From: Omphalotus guepiniiformis
Lineage: Eukaryota > Basidiomycota > Agaricomycetes > Agaricales > Omphalotaceae
Direction: 5' to 3'
Length of the DNA stretch: 64,000 nucleotides
Assembly: GCA_028554645.1 (NCBI GenBank)
Contig: JAQOOI010000080.1
Span: 620,001 to 684,000 of the forward strand
Below are positions 21,170 to 34,174 of the stretch, one piece after another (position 1 is the stretch's first letter; every line of letters begins with the position of its first letter). The position numbers were made by a program, and so were the translations under genes. The notes beneath the pieces are model-generated. The model did not search any database, was not told the DNA's origin, and was given only the letters and a program-made list of their open reading frames with translations.

Positions 21170-23728
21170 ATGGTCAAGAACTGGGATATTTACTCGAGAC
21201 AAGGACTTGATTTAGCTTCTGCTGCTGCAACATTCGGTTTCTCGGCTGCAAAAGCAGGTACTAAGCTCGGGGTATGTTTGTGCTCTTTATGACTTGCGAT
21301 TCACTTGTAAAAGTTATCTCGGTATCATCTAGTTTGCAGTCACACGAGGAATCGCATCTACTGCTATAGGATTAACAACGACTCTCGTTGATCATACGCT
21401 CTTTGGTGGTATCACCGTAACTAGACCTGTCGTCGGAGGTGCCGTATCGACCGCTCTTTCGCTGGCCGAACAGATTACCCTTGCTCCTATCCACCTCGGC
21501 GAATATATAACATCCACATCACTCATAGCTGCTCATAGCTCAATTAATGTCCTCACCGTAATCTTTCCTGGAAGCAGCGAAGCCTCCTTTTCGCTAGCCT
21601 CCTTCTTCAACCTCGTGAAACGAGAATGGAATGAACCTGTCAATGGTGACAGTCTGCCGCAGAACAAGCATGGATTCACAAGCATCGCGCGCGCTGTTGT
21701 AGCTTGGGTTGCTCTACAAGGCGTTACTCAGGAGTGGCAAGAACGGAAGTGGTTCCAACATTTACAGGAGATCAACGTCAAAGAGCCACCCAGGAGGGTT
21801 GATTCACTCCGGGCTCGGAGGTATACGTTTTTCCAATCATTGGAATATCAAATGCTCACACTTTACTCCACTTCACTTCACAGAGGTTCTAGAGTCCGTG
21901 TTACGTCTGATGTCATATTTCCAGACAACCGCGGCCAGATAATTGCTGCAGACATTGGTGATGCACCCACGCGAGCCAAGTCAGCGGTCGCTTCCAAAGC
22001 TCCTTCTGCCCGACGCAGAGTTCCTCCCGCCGGCCTCATGATGCGGAGTTCCATTCCGGAAGTCAAAAGGCTTACGAACGTAGAATTGAAATCTACGCTG
22101 CGGCGGCTTTCGAAAATGGTATTGGCCGGATACGGGGGTGCTAGTCTGCTTTTCTTTGGTGTTCCGCTTTCTACTGCTGCTGGGGGTGTTATTTCATCTG
22201 GCTCACCACTAGCCAAGGCGGAAGAAGCGCAGCTAGCGAAAGCGATAAACGCATCAGAAGCTGAAGCTGCTGGTGATGGGTCGCAGCTTGAATCTATCGA
22301 GGAACAAGAATATTCATGGTGGGACGTCTTGCTTGGAAGACATGATCATGACATTTTTGCCAAATTCGCCAAGAGCCCGAATGAGAAAATCCAGGCTGAT
22401 ATCAAAATTGGACGAGAGCATCTCATGCCGAGATTCTGGGTGCTCACTGACCATTCACGGAGCCAAGTGGTACTTGTACTCAGGGGTATGTTCTAATTCT
22501 TGCTTGTCCTCGGTGATTATTCTCACTGACAGGTCCAAGGGACCATGTCATTGAATGAGATTGCTGTAGATCTCACTTGCGATCCCGAGGAATTTGAACC
22601 AGCAATGGGGTTGAATGAGGTGGAAGAATCTCCGATACCAGGTCAATTTATTTTTCCTACAAGAGGGTCAGCAAGCATGTCTTCTACCATGAGTTCTAAT
22701 CGATTTATGGTACATGGCGGCATGTTGCGTATGGCACGAGCAATGGGGGATATAGGCAAACCAGTCCAGCTTGCGGTTCATGAAGCGTTACTGAAGAACC
22801 CAGGTTATGGTATGATCAGAAATGCTGAAATATCCAGTGAGTTACTTACCTTTCTCTGTAGAGCTCGTTCTCTGCGGACATAGCTTAGGCGCAGGTGTTG
22901 CGGCCATGCTGGGCATGGTAGGATTCCTTGTTTGCTCTCTTCAATCCATCACTGAACAACATCGACAGATGTGGGCAGATCCAAAGACCTGCCTTACGGT
23001 ATCTTCCAGTGGACTGCCCACAAATCGCCAGACATCTGTCTACTGCTTTGCGCCTCCGTAAGCAAGGTGTTTCTGCTGCGCTCACTCTGCTGTGTGCTTA
23101 TATTTGAATCCAGGGCTTTAACAGACTCTCCTTTGAGCAGACTAGCCAGCAACCTAATAGTGTCATTTGTATATTCTCATGATGTAGTATCTCGATTGAG
23201 TTTAGGTTCTGTTAGAGATTTGAAGAACGCAGCGACGTGGCTTTGTGAAGCGAACGATGGGGAAAAGGAGGATGCTGGGTATGCTGAAGTGACTGCCCGT
23301 GCAAGCAAATGGAAGGCAGGAAATGGCTCTCAGGAAGATCTTGAATGGGTACGTGCAGCCAGTGGTAATTCTGTGAGCTGGTATTCATTATGAACAGTTC
23401 ATCGCCGTGCGAAAGACGCTCGAAGCTAATATGCAGATGGCGAACATGTTTCCTCCTGGTCGAGTCTTATGGGCAGTACGCGAAAGCGATCTGCATCCGT
23501 CCCATCGTGCGCAGGCAACAGAGGGCGCTGACTCTGGATTGGATAAGTTGAGGCTTTTTGAAGTTCTCAGTGTAGAGCATGTGTTCTCGCAGATTGTGTT
23601 TGCGAAAGATATGTTAGGGTGAGTTCTTGGCTGCTTTGGTTTGTTACAGTGAATAATACCACTGACGATGTACTGCCAGGGCACATATGCCTCACAAGTA
23701 TGACAGCGTGCTGCACGACTTGTTGTAA
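21170..23728 (+). CDS. Diacylglycerol lipase-like class 3 lipase
   Basis: Alpha/beta-hydrolase expected to cleave acyl chains from diacylglycerols at a membrane. Nine exons: 21170-21271, 21333-21820, 21884-22485, 22540-22809, 22862-22917, 22969-23057, 23114-23348, 23398-23618, 23680-23728. The N-terminal ~170 residues contain hydrophobic segments (AVTRGIASTAIGLTTTLVDH). A linker rich in basic residues and a further hydrophobic stretch (GYGGASLLFFGVPLSTAAGG) follow. The lipase domain has DHSRSQVVLVLRGTMS, the nucleophile elbow LCGHSLGAG (Ser), the Asp in VYSHDVVSRLS and the His in MPHKYD near the C-terminus, so the triad looks complete. It runs divergently from the carrier gene across the hAT element and ends 123 bp from the convergent SPT4 gene. 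Called DAG-lipase-like from domain order; true substrate untested. Confidence 0.88.
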
Positions 23729-23851
23729 ACACCATTATGCCGACGTTGGTTATTAATTATCGGTACTTGCGGGTCATCTAGCTCATAATCTTATACAGCT
23801 GTAATAGTAATGTACATGTACGACTCGGAGTACCCAATAGAATAGTACTTG

Positions 23852-24349
23852 TCAATCTTGGTCTGTCTGATCGCGAGGACGGTATTTGATTCCACGACTT
23901 TCGAGCTCTGCTTCCACATCCTCTGGTACTCGACCTTTGACACGAACAGCGTACATCCCACGAACATATTTTGCTGAAAATGGTCAAAGAGGACTTGAGT
24001 ATTAGAACTTGCGTTAGTGAACCAGTAGGAGACGTACCTGTCCGCTGCCATCTTGCAACCCAACTATTCTCTGGATCTATCACCGCAATCATTCCATCAA
24101 AATACGACGTCGTGCATGACAAAATCCTGTCAGGACTATCTTTCAACTTAACATAGAAAAGAAATAATTAATAAGAAGAGTGGCGCAATTGTTGAAAGTG
24201 ATCAAAGTACATACCTGAATGATTTCTTCGCAATTCGGGCAGCCGATACTTCGAAAGTCATTCGATGTTTGTATGAGAGAACATAAAAGGCAGGCTCTTA
24301 AATGTCTGCTTTTCGTCGCAGGTATGTTTGCACCTGGAGCGTCGGTCAT
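23852..24349 (-). CDS. SPT4: Transcription elongation factor SPT4
   Basis: Small zinc-binding partner of SPT5 in the DSIF complex on RNA polymerase II. Three exons: 24215-24349, 24038-24146, 23852-23973, giving 121 residues, the usual family size. The zinc motif is CLLC (residues about 18-21) with GCPNC about 16 residues later, followed by EEIIQLKDSPDRILSCTT and the conserved FDGMIAVIDPENSWVARWQR. The end is YVRGMYAVRVKGRVPEDVE and a short acidic tail. It starts 209 bp from eIF5B on the opposite strand, so the two share a short divergent promoter. Confidence 0.96.
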
Positions 24350-24558
24350 GGTTGGAAGAAGCCTAAGCCAAGTTGAAACTTGATGCCTAAGCCAAACAAC
24401 CCATCCCGTTCCGGCGGTACCGAATCTTGACAGACTACAGACTCGACTTTGCTCGGTCATAGATCTAGGCTGCCAGCTTCACTCAGACTCTTTTGCTTTG
24501 AAACTTACTTCAAGAGAACTAGTCTATTCTCAAACCTCAAGACAAGAAATCAAAAATC
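24350..24558. promoter_or_regulatory. Divergent promoter of SPT4 and eIF5B
   Basis: Only 209 bp separate the two ATGs, so both core promoters and 5' leaders must lie here. No TATA box is evident, as expected for housekeeping genes. Confidence 0.7.
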
Positions 24559-27500
24559 ATGGCACCAAAAAACAAGGGAAAGAAGGGTAAGAAAGCTGCT
24601 GATGATGATTTCTGGTAGGTCTTTTTTGGTCGATTATATCCGCGATGTCGTTAATCTACATGCATAGGGACAACGCCGGGGAATCTGTCGCCAATAACAA
24701 CCCAGTAGCAAGCACTAACGGTGATGCGAAGGAACCCGATGACGATTACACACCCGCTTCATCCAAGGGCGGATTTGCGGCTCTCGCAACGGAAGACGGA
24801 GGCGGAGCAGAGGAAGAAGAGGAGGATTTCGGTGGCCTCATGGTGTGTATCTGAATTGCTAATGATTCTACAGAATGCTCACCACACACACACACCTTCT
24901 CACACACACATTCATGTCGGCAATTAAAGCCAGTTCTAAATCTAAGAAAGACAAAAAGAAGCCTAAGAAGGAGGCTGCACCGCCCGATGAAGATTTAGAA
25001 CTAGAAGATGTTGCATCGGCGAAGAAAGCAGTTGAGGTGAACGCCGATGATCTAGCAGATGAAGAGTGGGGACCAGTGAAGGAGAAGGGGAAGAAAGGAA
25101 AGAAAGGGAAAGGGAAGAAAGGCAAGGCTCAAGATGAAGATGAAGATGAAGAGTCTGCTCCGAAAGCTGGTAGGACGTTGACCAACAGTCTACACCCACT
25201 TGTATGCTAAACGGCATCTTTTTCAGAGGAGCCAAAAGCCAATGAGGCAGAGGCATCATCGGCCCCTGCAGCCGAAGATCAAGCAGACGACGGTGCCGCG
25301 GAGGGTGGTGAAGTCAAGATTCTCTCGAAGAAAGAGAAAGAAAAGCTAAAGAAGGAGCGGGAAAAGGTTGGTTTCTGCAACTCTACATGCATCGTGTCGT
25401 GCTCACAATTCATTCTCATATCGGCAGGCTAAGAAGAAAGCTCAAGCTGCTGCAAAGAAAGGTGTTTCAGGAGATGCCGCGCCTGCTGATGATGAACCCT
25501 CGAAACCCACTCCGGCGACCCCTGCTCCGAAAGCTGAAGGTGATGAGGAGGACGAAGAAGATGGACCTGCTGAGGGTGACTCGAAGAAGAAGAAAAAGAA
25601 GAAGAAGGCAAAGAAAGATGAAGAGCCTGCTCCTGCACCCGCTCCGGCTGCTTCAAAGAAGAAGGGTGGTATCAGCGCATTGAAGGCGATGATGGAGGAG
25701 AAGAAGCGCTTGGAAGAAGAAGTCAAGCGGAAGATAGAGGAGGAGAGGTTGCGCATTGAAGAGGAAGAGAGAAAGGCGGCTGAGGAGGAGAAGAAAAAGG
25801 AGGAAGAGAAACAGAGGAGGAAGGAGAAGGAGAAAGTAGGTCTTCAATATTGCCCATTACTACACAAAGCGCTTACAGCGATCTAGGCAAAACGAGAACT
25901 GGCCAAGAAGGAGGGTCGTCTCCTGACGAAGAAGCAGAAAGAAGAAAAAGCTGCGGCTGAATTGAGGAAACAAGCTCTTCTTGCGTCTGGCGTTCAAATT
26001 GAAGGTCTTCAGCAATCGTCGGGCAATGGTGTTCCGGCAACAAAAAAGGTTGTGTATGGCAATCGCAAAAAGAAGGGACCAGCTGCAAAAGATGCTTCTC
26101 CAGCTTCATCCAGGCCAAGAACCCCCGAGCCTGCTACACCGGTCGTGGAAAAGACCCCTGAACCGGAGCCGGCTTCAAAAGGTGCTGAGAAGGATGATTG
26201 GGACGCATCTAGTGAGGAAGAGGACGCAAAGGCACCTCCTGCGTCGGAAGGCGTTAAGGATTCCTGGGATGCTTCCAGCGATGAGGAAGAAGTCAAAGCC
26301 TCTCCCGCGCCTTCTGGCAAATCCTCAGATCCCAAGGCCACGACTAAATGTTTGTCATTATCTCTCCTACAGAGATCTCTTTCACTAATATGTTCATGTA
26401 GCCACTCCCGCTAAGCCTCCAGCCAAACCAACGCCAGCACCAAAAGCTGCCGAAGCTCAAGCCAAAGCTACTCCACCTCCTGAATCATCTTCCGAATCCG
26501 AGGAAGACGACTCGGATGACGATTCCTCTGAAGACTCTGACGAGGAGACTTCGGATTCTGAAGAGTCTTCAGATGATGACGAAATGACCACAGCGCAGAG
26601 GATGGCAGCGCAAAGAAAAGCCGAGGCTGCTGCCCGGCGTGCAAAGGCCCACGAGGAAGCCCTCGCCGCAAGGAATAAAGACGATCTCCGGAGTCCAATC
26701 TGTTGTATTTTGGGTCACGTCGATACTGGGAAGACAAAGTTACTTGATAAGGTATACGTTTATTGACTTTGCTCTGAACCCGAAGGTCGTCTAAAACCAT
26801 GTTTGATAAGATCCGTCAAACGAATGTTCAGGAAGGAGAAGCTGGTGGTATCACGCAGCAGATTGGTGCAACTTACTTCCCCGTCGATGCTATTAAGACG
26901 AAGACGGCTGTGATGAATAAGGTAGGAAGTCACCCTCTCATCCAAAAGCTTGAGTTAATACCGAATATAGGACGGATCACAAGAATACAAGATCCCTGGA
27001 TTGCTTGTTATTGACACACCCGGCCACGAGTCGTTTACCAACTTGCGTTCTCGCGGAAGTTCGTTGTGTAATATTGCCATTCTTGTGGTGGATATCATGG
27101 TTCGTCTTTGTTTGCTCAATTTATTTTTTAATTGGTGTTCTGACCAATCTATAGCACGGGCTCGAAGCTCAGACGCTGGAGTCATTGCGTCTCTTGCGTG
27201 ATCGTAAGACACCCTTCATCGTTGCTTTGAACAAGGTATGTTAAATTTTTATGAATTTAGTCGTCAAGCTGAACATTATGCCTAGATCGATCGTATGTAC
27301 GGCTGGGATCCAACCCCCGATGGTGCTTTCAGGGAGTCTCTAGCGAAACAATCACGAGCGGTCCAGAGGGAGTTTGAGGACCGTGTTGCTAAGACCATCG
27401 TCGCCTTTGCCGAGGAAGGTCTAAACGCGGTGCTGTACTACGATAACAAGAACTTTGCCCGAAACGTATCACTTGTTCCGACCTCTGCTATCACCGGGGA

Positions 27501-29029
27501 GGGAGTTCCGGACATGATCATGTTGCTGGTCAATCTCACACAGCAGAGGATGAGCGATCGCTTGATGTATCTTTCGGAATTAGAGTGCACTGTTCTCGAA
27601 GTCAAGGTCATCGAAGGTCTTGGTACAACTATAGATGTGGTGCTCTCCAACGGTATTTTGCACGAAGGTGACAAGATTGTAGTCTGCGGTCTCAATGGAC
27701 CCATCGTCACACAAGTTCGGGCGCTTCTTACTCCTCAGCCTCTCCGTGAATTGCGTATTAAGGTGTGTAGTTTTGCTGTACGTTGGTAAAAGGCAAAACA
27801 GGCTCACTATTATATTCTCAGTCGGCTTATGTCCACCACAAAGAAGTCAAAGCAGCTTTAGGTGTGAAGATTACAGCCCCGGATCTAGAAAAGGCTATTG
27901 CTGGTTCTCGATTACTTGTTTGTGGTCCTGATGACGACGAGGACGACCTCAAAGAGGAAGTTATGTCTGATTTGGCTACGCTTTTGAGCAGCATCGATAA
28001 ATCCGGTCGGGGTGTTTGTGTACAGGCCTCAACCCTGGGTTCTCTTGAAGCACTACTAGATTTCTTGAAGTCTAGCAAGATTCCTGTATCTGGTATCAAT
28101 ATTGGCCCTGTACACAAGAAAGACGTCATGCGTTCCGCGTCGATGTTGGAAAAGGCAAAAGAGCTTGCTTGTATACTTTGCTTTGACGTCCCTGTGGACA
28201 AAGATGCTGAGCGCATGGCTGACGAAATGGGCATCAGACTGTTCAGAGGTACCTGTTTCTCCTCAGCCGTTCTTTCGATCGTATACTGAAGCATTCCTTA
28301 GCTGATATCATTTATCATCTGTTCGACAAGTTCACGGAATACAACGCGCAAATCACGGAAGCGAAGCGGAAGGATGCTGCTCCTCAGGCTGTCTGGCCGT
28401 GTAGGCTTAAGATCATTGCTGCTTTCTGTAAACGAGATCCTATCATTCTTGGTGTTGATATTCTCGATGGCACGCTCAGAGTGGGTACACCAATTGCAGT
28501 GGTGCGCACGGATCCAACGACGAACAAAAAGGAGATCATAGATCTGGGTAAAGTGTAGGTTGCGAAAGATAAGATTGCTCATGAATCTAGCTGATCATTT
28601 TCACAGTACCTCGTTGGAGATCAATCACAAGTCTATGGAAGTGAGTACCGTTTTGTTTCACTTTATTCGATTTACTGACAAGCAATAAATATCAGATCGT
28701 AAAGAAATCGCAAGCTGGAGGTGGTGTCGCGGTCAAGATTGAACATGCCGTTTATCAGTCCGCCAAAATGTTCGGACGTCACTTTGACGAAAAAGACGAG
28801 CTTCTGAGCCATATTACGCGACAAAGCATCGATGTGCTCAAGGTCTGTTATTATTCACGAATTTACGCTATCGTTGTGCTGATCATCCTGGTTTGTAGAC
28901 TTCCTTTAAGGCTGATGTCTCTAATGAAGAATGGCTACTGATCAAGGCTCTCAAACCTGTACGTGTTTTGAAATACTACTTCAGCTTGGTCCGCTGATGG
29001 GTCTTTTACAGCGTTTCAATATCCAGTAA
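24559..29029 (+). CDS. FUN12: Translation initiation factor eIF5B
   Basis: Ribosome-dependent GTPase that joins the 60S subunit during initiation. The start [19 protein letters not shown] opens a long Lys/Glu-rich tail (about 24559-26600) with acidic patches ([13 protein letters not shown]). The G domain follows: G1 is GHVDTGKT (26716-26740), switch I is [18 protein letters not shown]3 is DTPGHESF, G4 is NKID. Domain II begins [20 protein letters not shown], and domains III-IV run to LKPRFNIQ with TAA at 27-29 of the 29000s. About a dozen short introns are present. One early intron (about 24848-24929) has a GTATCT donor and a CA-dinucleotide-rich body. Upstream divergent neighbour is SPT4; the next gene starts 141 bp downstream on the same strand. 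Symbol is the yeast name for the orthologue. Confidence 0.95.
24879..24911. repeat. CA microsatellite in an eIF5B intron
   Basis: Interrupted run of CA dinucleotides ('caccacacacacacac...ctcacacacacatt') inside an early intron, near its acceptor. Confidence 0.7.
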
Positions 29030-29170
29030 TGAGTTTTCTGTGTTTGAGTAGAAGCCGGGATCAGTGACTCGATCGTCTTATATTACTAAGCATTTGTATA
29101 CATACCTTACATAACTTTTTTGCGAGTCGTTCCGCTTCCACTTCGTTCAAAGTTTTTCGCTGGAAAAAAA

Positions 29171-31594
29171 ATGTCGCAAGAAGGCTCCAAAGATAGTCAC
29201 GAAATTGGCATCGACGAGGATCAGGACCAACTTCAGCTGGTGATTGCCTAGACCTTGGGAGGACTCTACGGATCCGGGCTGCTATATTGGTAACGTCTTC
29301 TCTAGTGGTAAATCACTGGATGTGGCTGCGGGTATCCTTGTCGATTTCGTGTGTGATGTAGTTCTTGAACTGCTCACCATGGAATTGACCTAGAAAGGAT
29401 TGAGATCATACCGCTTGAACCTGATCAGCGCTCAGACCTGCGTAGGGAAGCCCCAGTGTCGTTATCACTTACTTAGCCTCCATCGGGGGCCTCAGCAGGT
29501 CATACTGACGTTTATTCATAGCAAAGCTTAGGATATAAACAGGTGCGTATATATCGACTCTCTCCTCAATAACTTTAATAACTTCTAAACGTTGTTTTTC
29601 CGCTTGGCTTTCCTAGCAATTACATCGGAGCTGGCATTTCATCGAAAGTTTTTCGGCTAGTTTCTGCGCTCTCAATTTCATTGGTGGCGTGAGGTATGTT
29701 TTCATTATATATGATGTAAACGTTGATTTGACTTGCTCGAGTCAAGGTCGTTTCTCTTCCTTGGTCTTTTGGCAGGTGGTCCAGCAGCGATATGGTATAC
29801 GACCTTTCTTCGATATAGAGTGTTTGTCTAACTGATCATTAGGTCTTCGTACCTCATAACTATTGTCTTCATGATGATAACTGCCGCCGTTCTTGCTGAG
29901 ATTTGCTCTGCGTTGCCTCTCAGCGGCTCTATTTACATCTGGGCTGCTGAGAGCGCGGGACCAAAATATGCGAGGTTCTTTGGCTTCATTGTCGCATGGT
30001 GGTCGTGCACGGCCTGGATGACTTTCACTGCTAGCAATTGTCAAGTAAGTCAACATCCTTGCATTCATTCTTTTGCTAATCTCGATCATCAGACTACGGC
30101 GAACTACATAGTGTCTCAATTGTTGGTATGGGAAGTTGATTTCCCTGGTGGAGCAGATACAGATAATGTCAAGTGGAGGGCTCTCATTTGGGCACTTTCC
30201 GAAGCGTTGCTACTCGTTTCAGTGGCGATCAATTATCTTCCACCGAAGATGTATTCAGGTGTTTTCAAGTTCTCGACCGCGTTGATGATGTTGGATTTTT
30301 TGCTCTGTGTTATTTGGTTGCCTATTGGGGTTTCGAAGACCTACGGCTTCAGAGATGCTAAAGAAGTCTTTACCATGACATGTGTGTTTTTTCCTTAGGC
30401 GCTGCCGTCCTAACGTTAATTCAATTGTAACAGATAACGGCACGGGTGCACCAGCTGGATGGAACTGGATCCTCTCTTTGTTAGTTATGTCATTCCGTTC
30501 CCTCATGCTCACAAACTGATAATCATGTAGTTTGTTCACGGCGGGTACCATGACTGGCTTTGATGCTTCTGGTCATATCGCGGAGGAAACGAAGAACGCC
30601 AGGTATGCTATGCGCATGGAAATTCTTCTGTTTAACAGAATGGTTTCTTATCATACTATTGCGCAGTGTTATCGCCGGGAGAGGGATCTTGACAAGTGCC
30701 TTTGCCACCGGCATACTTGGTTTCGCAACCACCATTCTGTTCCTGTTCTGCACCCCGGATCTAGACACGTTGTTCGCGTTAGATGCCCCTCAGCCATTTG
30801 TACAGATATATGCATTGGCTCTGGGAAAGGGAGCAAGCATTTTCATGACCATTATTGCAATTCTGGGCTTAATTTTGGTCAGTCGGGGATCTGTCGTAGC
30901 CGACAGTATATTGGACTGAACATATCATATTCTCAGAATACCAGCATTTCGATAGTCGCAGCATCAAGATTGATATTCGCTGTCGCGCGTGATGGCGTTC
31001 TTCCTTTCTCTCACTGGATTGGTAAAGTCACACCCGACGGACAACCACGAAACGCGGTGACTGTCATGTTCGTTTTCGGGGCTTGCCTTCTCTGCACTAT
31101 TCTTCCCAGCCAAGTTGCGTTCACATCTTTGGTGTCTGCCGGTGGCATCCCCACCATCGCTGCATATGGGCTTATCGCTCTGCTCCGGTTCACAATGACC
31201 CCGAATGATTTCCAAACTTCGCATTTCTTGCTGGGACGCTTTGCAAAGCTTTTCTATGTCGCTGCATTCTTATTCAATGGAGTCATTTTCTCGGTAGATA
31301 TTCAACTATATTTGACGTAAAGGACTTCTACTCACTCCTCCGTTGATGTAGGTCAATATCTCACCTTTCTTCTTCCCAGTCACCGCTGACACCTTCAATT
31401 TCGTAAGTTGCATAGCTATCTGCGGCTCCGCAGGCATTCTGAATATGTTTCTACAGGCTTGTGTGATCTTTGGCTCGGTCACTATATTCGGGATAATCAG
31501 TTGGTACGTTATCCCAGAAGAAAAATGGTTGCGTCGTGATCTTGTTCTCCGTGCATTGCATAGCGCAGACGGACAAGACGAACACGAAGACTGA
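29171..31594 (+). CDS. Amino acid/GABA-type permease, APC superfamily
   Basis: Plasma-membrane uptake carrier of the amino acid-polyamine-organocation type (fungal GABA/choline permease branch). The start ATG at 29171 (MSQEGSKDSHEIGIDEDQ) is inferred. The next exons up to about 29660 are not resolved and contain stops in every simple reading, so the N-terminus is uncertain. From about 29667 the frame is clear: FCALNFIGGVRS, then FLGLLAGGPAAIW, AAVLAEICSALPLSGSIYIWAAESAGP (the consensus APC stretch), FVVAWW-like FIVAWWSCTAWMTF, TGFDASGHIAEETKNA, SIVAASRLIFAVARDGVLPFS and VIPEEKW. It ends in an acidic tail, TGA at 31592-31594. About 12 hydrophobic segments are visible. Substrate cannot be told from sequence. 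It lies 141 bp after eIF5B and converges on ICP55. Confidence 0.85.
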
Positions 31595-31879
31595 ATTCAT
31601 ATACGGGAACGGGTCATGTTTCTGTTTTATGCTTAACTATCTATATGCTTGAATTTCGTAGACTTCACCTTCTCAATCTTGGGCTCAATAGTTCACAAGT
31701 CGAAAGACACGATCTTGTGTTAACGTTGGCAATAGTCATAACTCGATGTGTTTTGCATTTCAGAAATCCATTGTGTGCCTGAAGTACCTCAGAGCGCAGT
31801 TAGGGTTGGGGGTGTCTTCCCAGATGTCTATCTCCTTGTTACATATATCCTAACATAAAGGCAAGGCGAATAAAACGTG

Positions 31880-34034
31880 TTAAAACGGTTGTAAGCCGAG
31901 AAGGCCCTGACAAGCCCCTTCAACATCCACGATCTGAGAGAAATGAGTAACAAGGAGAAATGCAAAGAGGAGAGAATACACTCACCTCCTTCGGAGCAGC
32001 TACAGTAAGGATGACAGGATGCTCTTTCCCAACGAGGACCTCGTCCTAATACAAAACAAATGAAATTGAGCGGGATACCGTACTAATCCAAAGATACACA
32101 CCTCAATACGAATTCCGATGTTATGGTAATGCTTGGGAAACGCGGGCGAAGGAGGTACATAAATTCCTGGCTCGATGGTAATCACCATCCCAGCTTTGAT
32201 TCTAAAGCAAAATTAGCAATTTAAATGGTATGCCGTAGTTCCTCTTCGCTCACGGGCTGCTGCGAGAAGTACTATCTGATTCATGGAGATCTGTAAGGTT
32301 CATCAGAGACAGTCGTTGGACATTGTGTACGGAACTCACCGATACCAATCGGATGGCTTACAAAATGAGGATACAATTTGTCCAGGTCCCCGCTTCCTAG
32401 CTGGAACCCAATTTGGAGCAACTCTCGACGCAGGAACTCGCATGATTGACGATGAAGATCGAACATTGTCATCCCAGACTTCTCGTGACATAAAGCGACT
32501 ACTGCTTTCTGGGCGGAAAGAACAGCAGCATAGAGGTCCCGCTGAGGTGGAGAAAAGGTACCGTTGACAGGATATGTCCGAGCTGAAAAGGCAGAAATGT
32601 TAGAAATGTCAGTGGACCCGAAGAAAAGTATGTCGTAACTGATATCTGCAGCGTAACCACTGCAAAAGAACATTAGACTCCCCGTTGACGAACTTCAAAG
32701 GTATCAATAATGACTTACTTGTACTCGCATCCTGCGTCTACCAGAACCAGTTCGTTTTCCTGCATGACTTGATTATTGTGTGTATAGTGTATTATGAGAG
32801 CATTAGGGCTACACCCGGACATCAGAAAAAGACGCGCAGAACAAAAAAGATGCATGCATACCCTGATGCTACAACCGGGACATATGCAAGACGTTGCGCC
32901 CCAGATAACGAACAAAGATATTCAAAATGTGCTGCGAGAGCTGCTTCTGAGAAGCCTGGTTGTGTGAAACGCATAGTCTATTATTCAAGGAAGATCAGCC
33001 TGTGAGTTCGTGACGGCAGTCAAAAACAGTATACTTTTGCGTGTGCGCGACCACTTATGTCTCCTGCAGCTCGCATGATGTTTTGCTCACATATGCTCTT
33101 GATCGCCCGCAAGCGTGACAATTCTGGGGCCAGTGGTATTGGCCTGGACTTGCTTAGTGTCTCGAGAACAGCCTCCGTCTCTGTGGGTGTCGTTTTGTTG
33201 AGATACTTGAGTATAGACTTGGTAGTGGCTTTCGGTCCACGCCGGGCACGCGAAGGAGGTAGATCAACATACACATGCGAGTATTGAGATATTATGGACC
33301 GTATATGTGTTGAAAAGTCATCAATATGTCGTGCATCATCCGCCTTGAAGATCTTTCGAGCGTCGGAAAAGGTCGTCCTCGCTCCATCCCATTGCTCTTT
33401 AGCGGTATCGGTCCCGGAGGAAAATAAGGTCATTCTATAACCTCGAGAGGTAGAGTTCTTTTCTACATGACATTCAAAAATAAATCCGCGGCCAATTTTG
33501 AAGAGCATAAGGAACACGTACCTAGAATGACAGCGGAATCTGGTTCTTGAAAACCTGTCAGGTACCAAAAGTCTGAAGCTTGTCGAAACTTGTAGCTTGA
33601 CACAAGACCTCGGTAAGAGAGCACCTCGTTCATTGAAGGCTACTTACAAAATCACTGGACACACAATTAAGTCCGCGAAAACTAAGCCGGTGATGTTCAC
33701 GCACTTCCACTCATATATTTCACTGTACCCGCCGCGCATACGACGACACTATTGTCGGGTAAGCTGTCCATGAGCGCTCGTCTTCTGTCTTCATACTCCT
33801 CCGCAGCTATACCAGGAGTCAGTTCATTGGGCCGAACTACAAAATTCTCCTCAGTCAGTCACTGGAACCCCCTCGAAAAAACAGCCAGAACTTGAACACA
33901 CTCAGGTGAGGATGAGATTGAAATAAAGGCTGCCCATGAGTAGATGGCTTCAAAGCTGGGGTTATCTCAGTAGCATAAGTGCGGATAAGCGATGAATGTG
34001 GTCTGGCTAGACCTCTTCGTAGTAAGATTGACAT
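31880..34034 (-). CDS. ICP55: Mitochondrial intermediate-cleaving Xaa-Pro aminopeptidase (ICP55/XPNPEP3-type)
   Basis: Metallopeptidase of clan MG (M24B) that trims one residue from imported mitochondrial proteins. ATG at 34032-34034 begins MSILLRRGLARPHSSLIRTY, an amphipathic Arg/Ser-rich presequence. The AMP_N domain has HGQPLFQSHPHLI, then RPNELTPGIAAEEYEDRRRALMDSLPDNSVVVCAAG and ASDFWYLTGFQEPDS. The catalytic domain shows metal ligands in LVLVDAGCEY / GYAADIS (two Asp), HPIGIDLHES (His), ITIEPGIYVPP (Glu) and NIGIRIEDEVLV (Glu). The C-terminus is GACQGLLGLQPF with TAA. Around ten introns are needed. The full start shares a 140-bp divergent promoter with ARL2. Assignment to the ICP55 branch rests on the N-terminal presequence and AMP_N pattern. 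Confidence 0.92.
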
Positions 34035-34174
34035 ACGGAAAAAGCCAGCACTGCAAGTCCCTTGTTGGAATAAGAGCCCAAATGCCGTCCAAAAATGCCG
34101 CCAAAGTGCCGGCGGCAGTCAAAATCAGATTGACATGAATCATTGAATACCAACCATTTTTACTTGCCTTTACC
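34035..34174. promoter_or_regulatory. Divergent promoter of ICP55 and ARL2
   Basis: Only 140 bp lie between the two inferred ATGs, so both leaders and core promoters must fit here. Confidence 0.65.

Noticed and set aside
25429..26388. Several long ORFs over the lysine/glutamate-rich part of eIF5B
   Set aside because: Low-complexity repeats open alternative frames; only the frame continuous with the GTPase domain is supported.
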